From: Sulfotelmatobacter sp963788225
GTDB taxonomy: Bacteria; Acidobacteriota; Terriglobia; Terriglobales; Acidobacteriaceae
Reading direction: 5' to 3'
Assembly: GCA_963788225.1 (NCBI GenBank)
Contig: CAWBGI010000002.1
Coordinates: forward strand, 372,001-436,000
Length of the DNA stretch: 64,000 nt
Shown piece by piece: positions 7,728 to 14,358 of the stretch. How positions within the stretch are numbered: the first letter of the stretch is position 1; each line of letters starts with the position of its first letter. The notes under the pieces are model-generated. The model saw only the letters and a program-made list of their open reading frames with translations, was not told the origin of the DNA and did no database searches. A program made the position numbers and the translations under genes.

Positions 7728-8633
7728 ATGTCCATACGACCGGTGAAGCGGCTGATTCAGTCGAAGCCTACGCTTGAGGGTGCGGGCGTGCATTTGCGCC
7801 GTGCCTTTGGCTTTGGCAACACGAAGGAGACGGATCCGTTTCTTCTGCTCGACGATTTCCGCAATGACGTTCCCGAGGATTATCTGGCGGGCTTTCCCTG
7901 GCATCCTCATCGCGGGATCGAGACCATCACGTATGTGCTCGCGGGAACAGTGGAGCACGGCGACAGCATGGGAAACCGCGGCGCTATCGCCGCCGGCGAT
8001 GTGCAGTGGATGACGGCGGGCAGCGGCATCATTCATCAAGAGATGCCGAAGGGCGATCCGGCGGGGCGCATGCATGGCTTTCAGTTGTGGGCGAATCTTC
8101 CGTCGGCGCTGAAGATGACTGCGCCGCGCTACCAGGAAGTGAAGGCGCTCGATATCCCCGAGATCAAAGATGACGACGGCACGCACGTGCGCGTGGTGTG
8201 CGGAAGTTTCTGGGGAAAGAAAGGGCCGGTGGATGGGATTGCTGCCGATCCGATTTATCTCGACGTGTCGGTGGCTCCGGGCAAGAGAAAAACTTTGCCG
8301 GTGGAGACGACCCGGCACGCGTTCGCCTATGTGTTCGGCGGGAGCGGCAAGTTCTGTAACGCATCCGGCCCACTCGCGGTGCCGACAGAGGCGGTGAAAT
8401 GGCTGGACACAACGCCTCCCGTGGAAGCGGATAATCGCTCGCTCATTCTTTTCGATCGTGGCGACGAAGTGAGCGTGCAAGCCGGAGATGACGGCATTCG
8501 CTTTCTGCTGGTCTCGGGGAAACCGCTTGAAGAGCCAGTCGCGTGGTACGGACCGATTGTGATGAACACGCAGGAGCAGTTAAGGCAGGCCTTCGAGGAG
8601 CTCGAGAAGGGGAGTTTCCTGAAGAAGTCTTGA
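7728..8633 (+). CDS. pirin family protein
   Basis: A 301-residue bicupin of the pirin family. The N-terminal cupin carries the metal ligands in FPWHPHRGIET (two His), the following VEHGD (His) and IIHQEMP (Glu), matching the His3-Glu site of pirins. The C-terminal cupin (from about residue 175) lacks a full metal site, as usual. Pirins bind iron; some oxidise quercetin and others are redox-linked regulators, so the exact role is open. No signal peptide is seen, so it is cytoplasmic. Confidence 0.92.
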   Translation: MSIRPVKRLIQSKPTLEGAGVHLRRAFGFGNTKETDPFLLLDDFRNDVPEDYLAGFPWHPHRGIETITYVLAGTVEHGDSMGNRGAIAAGDVQWMTAGSGIIHQEMPKGDPAGRMHGFQLWANLPSALKMTAPRYQEVKALDIPEIKDDDGTHVRVVCGSFWGKKGPVDGIAADPIYLDVSVAPGKRKTLPVETTRHAFAYVFGGSGKFCNASGPLAVPTEAVKWLDTTPPVEADNRSLILFDRGDEVSVQAGDDGIRFLLVSGKPLEEPVAWYGPIVMNTQEQLRQAFEELEKGSFLKKS

Positions 8634-8649
8634 GTTCAACGCCGACTAT

Positions 8650-9291
8650 TCAGGGTTTGGCCATCGCCTCAGTACGCAGCTTTTCCCCTACCTGACGAAC
8701 TTGTTCTCGCGTGTGGTCGAGCGAGCCGGAGTTGTCGATCACGTAGTCGGCGGCTTTGATTTTTTCCGCTTCGTGCAGTTGCGCGGCCATGCGGCGTGCA
8801 ACTTCTTTGCGGGCTCCGTCGAGGTCTAGCTTCTGGCGTGCGGCGAAGCGGGCGATGCGTTGCTCGTCGCTGCAGGTGACCACGATCAGGCGGTCGAAGC
8901 GTTTCGCTGCGCCGGCTTCGACAATCAGCGCAGCTTCCACGATGGCGACGGCGTGCGGATCTTGGCGTCCCATTTCCTCCATCCACTCTTCCTGGCTGCG
9001 AATCACCGCAGGATGCACGATGCGATTCAACTCTTGCACGCGGGAGGAGGGTTCGGAAGGGGCTTTGCCGAAGGCAGATTCAGCGAGCTTCGCGCGGTTC
9101 ACGGTGCCGTCGTAGTTGAGAATCTCGCGGCCAAAATGAGCAACCACATCGTAGTAGACGCTTTGGCCGGGTTGCATCAACTGATGAGCGATGCGGTCGG
9201 CCTCGACCAGGTGCGCGCCGAAGGAGACCAGCATTTCTCCGACAACGGATTTGCCGGACGCGATGCCACCGGTGAGACCGACTTTCAGCAT
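8650..9291 (-). CDS. coaE: dephospho-CoA kinase
   Basis: A 213-residue enzyme for the last step of coenzyme A synthesis, phosphorylating the 3'-hydroxyl of dephospho-CoA. The P-loop GLTGGIASGKS is at residues 5-15. The CoA-binding segments EADRIAHQLMQPG and LNRIVHPAVI and the lid region QRIARFAARQKLDLDGARKEVARRMAAQ are all present. Length is normal. The ATG at 9291 sits just before the heptamer repeat that separates it from folD. Confidence 0.95.
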   Translation of the reverse strand: MLKVGLTGGIASGKSVVGEMLVSFGAHLVEADRIAHQLMQPGQSVYYDVVAHFGREILNYDGTVNRAKLAESAFGKAPSEPSSRVQELNRIVHPAVIRSQEEWMEEMGRQDPHAVAIVEAALIVEAGAAKRFDRLIVVTCSDEQRIARFAARQKLDLDGARKEVARRMAAQLHEAEKIKAADYVIDNSGSLDHTREQVRQVGEKLRTEAMAKP

Positions 9292-9294
9292 AGA

Positions 9295-9437
9295 TTCAGG
9301 GGCCAGGGGTCAGGGGCCAGTAAATGCACCTCTCACGAGATTCCCAGGGACTTCCCCAAGCAACTTTACCTTCCTGCCAAAACCGAATGCGAACCCACTG
9401 ACCCCTGACCCCTGGTCCCTGACCCCTGGCTCCTCCG
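9295..9437. repeat. pair of inverted period-7 repeats (GGGGTCA type)
   Basis: Left block AGGGGCCAGGGGTCAGGGGCC (about 9299-9319) and right block with CTGACCC CTGACCC CTGGTCC CTGACCC CTGGCTC (about 9399-9433) are inverted relative to each other, about 80 bases apart. The unit length is 7. The right block is read in frame as the C-terminal tail of FolD, so the repeat has invaded or extended that coding region. Confidence 0.65.
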
Positions 9438-10352
9438 CATCTTGGCGGCTTTCACGGTGTTGTACATCAACATGGCGATGGTCAGCGGTCCGACGCCGCC
9501 GGGGACCGGGGTCAGCGCTCCCGCGACTTCGGCCACTTCGGGATGCACATCGCCGGCCAGCGTGGAACCCTTCGCGCGAAATGCGTCTTCGCGCTTGGCG
9601 TTCTTGTACAACCTTCCGCCGAACAGGCGTTGGAAAACCGCCGGGTCTGTCACTTTGTTCATGCCGACATCAATCACCGTTGCTCCGGGCTTCACGAATT
9701 CGCGAGTGATCATGCCTGCGCGGCCAATGGCGGCTATGAGAAGGTCGGCGCGACGGCAAACTTCGGGCAGGTCGCGGGTTTTCGAATGGCAGACAGTAAC
9801 CGTGGCGTTGGCGTTGAGCAGCAGCATCGCCGCAGGCTTGCCCACGATGTCGCTGCGTCCTACGACGACGGCTTCCTGGCCGGCGATGGGGATGTGGCTG
9901 CGATTCAATATCTCGATCACTCCGGCGGGCGTGCACGGGACCAGGCCGGGACGCTGCGTCGAAAGAAAACCAACATTCACTGGATGGAAGCCGTCGACAT
10001 CTTTGGCTGGATCGACGGCCATCAATATACGTTTCGCATCCACCTGCGGGGGCAGGGGCAACTGCACCAGGATGCCGTCGATATTGTTGTCGCGGTTCAA
10101 CTCCTCAATCAGAGTGAGCAGTTGCGCGGTAGTTGCGGTTTCGGGCGGTGTGTGCTGCTCGCTGTAGATGCCGACTTCTTCGCAGGCTTTGACTTTGCCG
10201 CGTACGTAAATTTCCGATGCCGGATTATGGCCGACGAGAATGACGGCGAGGCCGGGACGTCTTCCGGCGGCAGCCATGGTCTTTACCTCCGCAGCCACTT
10301 CGTTGCGGATGTCGCTCGCGATCTTCTTGCCGTCGAGGATTCTGGCGGTCAT
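9366..10352 (-). CDS. folD: bifunctional methylenetetrahydrofolate dehydrogenase/methenyltetrahydrofolate cyclohydrolase
   Basis: A 328-residue folate enzyme making 10-formyl-THF from 5,10-methylene-THF with NADP. Motifs: YVRGKVKACEEVGI with the catalytic Lys, GILVQLPLPP, PAKDVDGFHPVNVG, the Rossmann motif VVGRSDIVGKPAAMLL and PVPGGVGPLTIAMLMYNT near the normal end. The last 25 or so residues (QGSGTRGQGSVGSHS) are encoded by the heptamer repeat and are not part of the fold, so the protein is longer than the usual 285-300 residues. The unusual tail is probably harmless. Confidence 0.95.
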   Translation of the reverse strand: MTARILDGKKIASDIRNEVAAEVKTMAAAGRRPGLAVILVGHNPASEIYVRGKVKACEEVGIYSEQHTPPETATTAQLLTLIEELNRDNNIDGILVQLPLPPQVDAKRILMAVDPAKDVDGFHPVNVGFLSTQRPGLVPCTPAGVIEILNRSHIPIAGQEAVVVGRSDIVGKPAAMLLLNANATVTVCHSKTRDLPEVCRRADLLIAAIGRAGMITREFVKPGATVIDVGMNKVTDPAVFQRLFGGRLYKNAKREDAFRAKGSTLAGDVHPEVAEVAGALTPVPGGVGPLTIAMLMYNTVKAAKMRRSQGSGTRGQGSVGSHSVLAGR

Positions 10353-10435
10353 TCGGGCTCCGGGCTTCGGCTTTCGGGCGTCGGCTAGAAAATCTTACAC
10401 CGCCGCAGCTTCCTGGGAAATCACCGGGCAATCAC

Positions 10436-10562
10436 TCACCACAGAGACACAGAGTCACCGAGAAAAACAAGATAATGACTTCTCACGGCAATCGGGAGCC
10501 ATGGGGGTTTAAAGTTTCCCGGTCGAATCGGTTTTCTCTGTGCCTCTGTGTCTCTGTGGTGA
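10436..10562. repeat. inverted repeat pair TCACCACAGAGACACAGAG
   Basis: A 19-base sequence at 10436-10454 recurs inverted at 10544-10562, about 90 bases apart, with weaker similarity continuing inward. The units (CACAGAG, ACACAGAG) are period 7 to 8. The pair lies between folD and the Trm112-like gene and fills most of that gap. It belongs with the other near-heptameric intergenic repeats here. Confidence 0.6.
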
Positions 10563-10600
10563 ATTCGGTTCTTGCTCTTCCGGCGTACAATGCTCTGGTC

Positions 10601-10768
10601 ATGATTGCCAAGGACTTGCTGGAAATTCTGGTCTGCCCTGCCTGTAAGCAGCCCCTCGAGTACCGGGAGAAGCCGGAGAGCTTGAAGTGTACGCTGTGCC
10701 GCCGCGTGTATCCGGTGAAGGACGACATCCCTATCATGCTGGTGGACCAGGCAACCATCGAGGGCTAG
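10601..10768 (+). CDS. Trm112/YcaR (UPF0434) family small zinc protein
   Basis: A 55-residue protein starting at the ATG at 10601, opening IAKDLLEILVCPACKQPLEY and containing SLKCTLCRRVYPVKDDIPIML. The four cysteines (12, 15, 30, 33) form a zinc ribbon. Trm112-like proteins activate methyltransferases in eukaryotes and archaea; bacterial versions have no settled role. The longer open frame upstream reads through the repeat and is not credible coding. Confidence 0.85.
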   Translation: MIAKDLLEILVCPACKQPLEYREKPESLKCTLCRRVYPVKDDIPIMLVDQATIEG

Positions 10769-11130
10769 CCGGTCCGCGGCCCCCCGGGTCCCGCCGTATT
10801 CCCCCTTAAGGGTCTCACTCTTGCCAGTCGGGCAGTTGTGCCGGAGACCACATTCATTCCTGTAGCGCAATTGAACACAGCGTTCCGCCTGAAATGACAC
10901 TCTGCGTCTTTTTTTGGGACGATTGAGGACTGCCAACCACCCTTGAGGGGGATGGGACTTCCCCAGGGGTATCCGCAACTTCCGACATTCACAGGGGTTT
11001 ATGAAACCAAGGCCGCCTGTTTTCCGTATTTAGAACTAGAAGGCAGGAGCGGCAGTCAAATTGCATGCAACTTGCGTGGCTGCCGATGAGTCTAATAGCC
11101 AAAAGAGGTACAAGGTCGGAGTCGGAGGTG

Positions 11131-11406
11131 ATGACGGCCATGTGGGAAAAGGCAATGAACGACAGAGTCCAAATCGATAAGGACAGATTCACGGCAACCG
11201 AACTGGCGGCGTTGCGGAGCGATCTGCTGCAGGGAGGCATGATCGATTCCTACGAGGCTGCTGAACTGCTGCAAGTCTTCCTAATGGGGCGCGGCTATGG
11301 GGTTTCGCCCAAAGCGGCGTTGGACGCGGCTGGCCGCGTGGAGATGGCGGGGTGCGCACTGCCGGTCCTGCAGTATGAACTGGAGAACCTGGCGTTGGTG
11401 GTGTAA
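11131..11406 (+). CDS. hypothetical protein
   Basis: A short, mostly helical, acidic protein of about 91 residues that I do not recognise. It contains TATELAALRSDLLQGGMIDSYEAAELLQVFLM and GYGVSPKAALDAAGRVE. GGAGGTG lies immediately before the ATG at 11131 and 10 bases before the ATG at 11140, so the latter may be the true start. No membrane segment or known domain is evident. It precedes the structured region ending in a terminator. Confidence 0.5.
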   Translation: MTAMWEKAMNDRVQIDKDRFTATELAALRSDLLQGGMIDSYEAAELLQVFLMGRGYGVSPKAALDAAGRVEMAGCALPVLQYELENLALVV

Positions 11407-11409
11407 GGG

Positions 11410-11641
11410 TTGAGGCGGCGCGGGCCGGTGAACCCGCGGCGCAGAGTAGCGGTGAGAATGAGCGAGGATTGGGACTGCGGACTCCTCCGGGGTTAAACGG
11501 CCCCGTGGGAGTGAGCCCGAAGTAGCAAGACACGCGGCAAAAGTAGGCAAGATTTTGACATTACTGGGTCGGTTGATCGAAATCGGCCGAACCAGTTCCA
11601 CAAGCGAGAGCCGGGCAAACCAGCCCGGCTTTGTGGTTTTT
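11410..11641 (+). ncRNA. possible structured RNA or long structured 3' UTR
   Basis: About 230 bases without a credible ORF hold successive hairpins: CGCGGG/CCCGCG near 11418-11438, CGGGG/CCCCG near 11496-11513, a long stem at 11563-11596 (15 pairs with one G-A mismatch, loop CGAA), and a terminator at 11598-11641. The density of stems and the clean terminator suggest a functional RNA or a regulated 3' end. I could not match it to a known riboswitch or RNA family. Confidence 0.4.
11598..11641 (+). terminator. rho-independent terminator
   Basis: CCACAA-GCGAG-AGCCGGGC, loop AAACCA, GCCCGGCT-TTGTGG, then TTTTT. The inner stem is 8 bp and the outer 6 bp, with a one-sided GCGAG bulge. Oriented for the plus strand, it ends transcription before the converging hydrolase gene. 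Confidence 0.75.
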
Positions 11642-11662
11642 GGGCGGCCTGCCGGCTGCTCG

Positions 11663-12755
11663 TTATTGCCCGCCGGATCGATGTAGCAATTCCTTCAGAT
11701 CTTCTCCCCAGATTGCCGGCAGGGAATGGGTGCTGTGGCCTCGAGTCGCGTCCGTGATCGGCAACAACACGTACTTGCCCAGCTTCACCCGCAGAATTTC
11801 CTGGTCGAGGATCTTCAGTTCCGGCGGGTTGATGAGATCGTCGGCTGAGTTCACGACAGTGAGGGGCACCGTAATCTTTTCCAAGTGTGGCGACGGATTG
11901 TAGTTTCGAGATGCATCGAAGGCGTAGAGCAAGTCGTTGGCATCGGTGGTTTTCAAGCGCGTGGAAATGTTCGTTCTCGAGAAAAGCGTCTGCCTTGTCA
12001 CGCGTAGGAGCTTCTTTCTGCATCTGCAGCGGGCAGCCGGTCATGATGAGAAACACTTCCAGCGCTGCAGTCAATCCACGGGGCTGGTGCCTATAGTCAC
12101 CATTGTTCCAATCCGGAGAAGTGCGAATTGAATCGAGGATCATGCGGCGCCACATGCGGTTGCGCCCGGCAATCTCGGCTGGCAAGCTGGCCATGGGCAT
12201 GGCGGCGTCCATGAAATCGGGATGCTGTTCGGCCCACAGCCAGGTATGCATTCCGCCCATGGATGTACCCATCACCAGCCGCAGGTGGTTCACTCCCAGG
12301 CCCTGGGTGAGCAAGCGGTATTGCAGCTCGACCATGTCGTCGTACTCGTAGCGGGGAAAACGCAGGCGCAGGCCGTCGCTGGGCTTGCTGGATTCACCGT
12401 GGCCCACGTTGTCAGGCAGGATGATGAAGTATTTTGTGGCGTCGAGCAGCTGGCCGGGACCGAAAAGCATGCCGGCGAAGGCGGGAGTGAGGAATTGGCC
12501 GCCGAAACCATTGGTGCTGTGAAGGATCAGGACAGCGTTGTGCACCTTTCCACTTGCGTCCTTCTGCGGCGAACCCAGAGTCCAATAGTGCAGCTTGAGT
12601 TCCGGCAATCTTTCGCCAGACTTGAATGGAAAGTCTTTGACGACAAAATTTCCCGGCCGGGGCGCGGGATAGTCGCCTGGCCCGGCCACCGCATCAGCAG
12701 AAGAAAGGCTCATCATGAATATAGCGTAGCCGATTTTTGTGACGCCTCTATGCAC
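11663..12755 (-). CDS. alpha/beta-fold hydrolase, homoserine O-acetyltransferase-like (frameshifted)
   Basis: An exported alpha/beta hydrolase. An N-terminal hydrophobic stretch (GYAIFMMSLSSADAVAG) acts as signal peptide. The MetX-like core includes LHYWTLGSP, ILHSTNGFGGQF, DNVGHGESSKPSDGL and the nucleophile GTSMGGMHTW. Near 11955 the frame changes by one base: codons up to ENEHFHAL are in one frame and KTTDANDLLYAFDASRNYNPSPHL onward in another. The second part supplies the acid (NSADDLINPPE) and His (TRGHSTH) and stops at 11663. Without correction, a nonsense tail runs to 11493. Probably one intact gene with a sequencing indel. Confidence 0.82.
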
Positions 12756-12837
12756 GAGATAATTCTGCGATCCCGGAACAGCAATATCTGAACTTGAGGC
12801 GGCCCGGCGGGCCGCGGCCTTCGGCGGGAATCCGCTG

Positions 12838-12873
12838 GGAAAATCAAAAGCCCGGCCTGATCGGGACCGGGCT
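12838..12873 (-). terminator. rho-independent terminator
   Basis: Read on the minus strand: AGCCCGG, 11-base loop, CCGGGCT, then TTTGATTTT. It lies 25 bases after the stop of the 79-residue gene at 12898 and separates it from the hydrolase gene. Confidence 0.7.
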
Positions 12874-12897
12874 CTATTCTTTGGGTTGCCGAAAACG

Positions 12898-13137
12898 CTA
12901 GGCAGCCGCGGATCTCTTGGAGCGACCCTCCGTCGTGACGGGTTGAGCTACTTTTCGCACGAGGAAAGGTTGCAGGTTCGGCTCGGAGCCGGCCCACTCC
13001 AGACTGACGATGGAGTGTCCGGGCTGGCACGTAACGAAATAGCGTTCTCCGTTGGGGCTGGTTACTTCAAATTTGCCGGTCTCGCCCTGCAGAGCTTCGG
13101 CAACGTCATAGGTTGAAATGCTGTCGTTCAGTTTCAT
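12898..13137 (-). CDS. hypothetical 79-residue protein
   Basis: A small protein I do not recognise: STYDVAEALQGETGKFEV, SPNGERYFVTCQPGHSIVSLEW and a basic tail ending GRSKRSAAA. The core looks like a short beta-sheet domain. GGAGGAAG precedes the ATG by 5 bases, a strong ribosome site. The gene has its own promoter and terminator, so it is a monocistronic, probably well expressed small gene. Confidence 0.65.
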   Translation of the reverse strand: MKLNDSISTYDVAEALQGETGKFEVTSPNGERYFVTCQPGHSIVSLEWAGSEPNLQPFLVRKVAQPVTTEGRSKRSAAA

Positions 13138-13209
13138 GGGACTTCCTCCAATTTTTGAACTACGGTTGTTGGTTGGATTGTCCCTGCCCTAGGGAGGAGC
13201 GTTACTTTT

Positions 13210-13237
13210 ATGATAGTACGCTAGCGAACAGAGTCAA
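13210..13237 (-). promoter_or_regulatory. sigma-70-type promoter
   Basis: Minus strand: -35 TTGACT (13237-13232), 16-base spacer, -10 TATCAT (13215-13210), about 75 bases upstream of the start at 13137. Both boxes differ from consensus by one base. Confidence 0.6.
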
Positions 13238-13310
13238 GGCCGCAAGTGATTTTTTCTAGCCCGAATTTATACTAGGTAAATTACCCGAGTGACAAGGGCG
13301 CCCGATACTT

Positions 13311-13934
13311 CTATCGCTTGGGCCTGACTTCTTCGAACGCGGGATCATTCTGCAAGCGATCGGGAAATTCTTTTTCATAGTGCGCGAGGCTGGGGCAGAT
13401 GAGGTGGTGCGTGCGGGAGAATCCGAAGGATCTCATTTCGTTCATGGCTTCGCCGGCGGTCCAGCCTTCTTCGGCCATGCGGTAAGCGGCCACCATCATG
13501 CCGGTGCGGTCATCGCCCAGGCGGCAATGCACAAAGACTTTCTTGCCTTTGTTTTCCTGCAAGAGCTTCAGAAACTTGGCGAAGACTTCGTCCCTCGGCC
13601 AGGGACAGTGCCAAGGGATCGCTACATATTGCATGCCGAGGCTGCGGGCTTCTTTTTCTTCGTTGGGGTCGTTGGCGCGCACATCGACCACGATGCGGAT
13701 GCCCATCTTCGCCAGCGCTTTGAGACCTGTGAGGTTGAGCAGGCCTCCGCGATAAAGGTTGGGAGTGACTTCGCCGAAGTTGGGGACACCTTTTTCTTCC
13801 AGGCGGCGGCCGATGGCGCGCACGTGCGGCGACTGAGTCTCCACTTTGGTCTGAGGCAGTGCGCAGTTGGCGGATATGACCACAGGAAACAACCAGGCGA
13901 GGGGGAGAAGAGTAAGGTGAAACCGGCGAGTCAT
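13311..13934 (-). CDS. exported tyrosine/dual-specificity phosphatase-like protein
   Basis: A 207-residue protein. The signal peptide is at residues 1-27. The body is a dual-specificity/tyrosine phosphatase fold: NLYRGGLLNLTGLKALAKMGIRIVVDVR, then the P-loop HCRLGDDRTG (Cys-x5-Arg) and TAGEAMNEMRSFGF. The general acid is probably the Asp in WHCPWPRDEV. The ATG at 13934 is chosen because GGAGGG lies 9 bases upstream and the signal peptide begins there. Such exported enzymes may act on phosphoinositides or phosphoproteins outside the cytoplasm; the substrate is unknown. Confidence 0.85.
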   Translation of the reverse strand: MTRRFHLTLLPLAWLFPVVISANCALPQTKVETQSPHVRAIGRRLEEKGVPNFGEVTPNLYRGGLLNLTGLKALAKMGIRIVVDVRANDPNEEKEARSLGMQYVAIPWHCPWPRDEVFAKFLKLLQENKGKKVFVHCRLGDDRTGMMVAAYRMAEEGWTAGEAMNEMRSFGFSRTHHLICPSLAHYEKEFPDRLQNDPAFEEVRPKR

Positions 13935-14358
13935 GGGATGGGTCCCTCCATCATAAATGGTTCGGCATAAATGGTTTGGCGGGGCTCGGTTGCGCGCTGT
14001 GGGAACGTTTTCAGGCTGTCGCAGAATCGGGGTAATGTTCCAGTCGGAACATTTCACTTTGCAGAAAACTTGCCGGGCTAAGTCGTTGATTCTTCGTGCG
14101 GGGTTTTGCACAACTCAATGGAATCAAGGGGTTAGCCTGTGGAAGAAATTGCTACTTTCGAGGGGGGGTGGTTGCCTACTAAAGTAGGCTTGACAGGCGC
14201 GGGACGTACTTTTAAAGGTGCATGGCGGCGGGACTCAAGGGGGCAGCCGGTTCAATAAGTTCTAGCACAATTTGTCGCTAACAACCTGCCAACGCACAGA
14301 GCGATCAGGTTTGTTTTCGTGCACTCGCGGGATGGCCATTTGTTTTGGACGTTAGGGA

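Noticed and set aside
11410..11560. Cobalamin riboswitch
   Set aside because: GCCGGTGAACCCGCGG looks a little like the conserved core, but the B12 box is not convincing and no cobalamin gene lies downstream on that strand.
14174..14196. Inverted repeat GCCTACT-AA-AGTAGGC followed by TTGACA as a promoter/operator
   Set aside because: No acceptable -10 at the right distance and no plus-strand gene downstream; it would read into the 3' end of the receptor gene.
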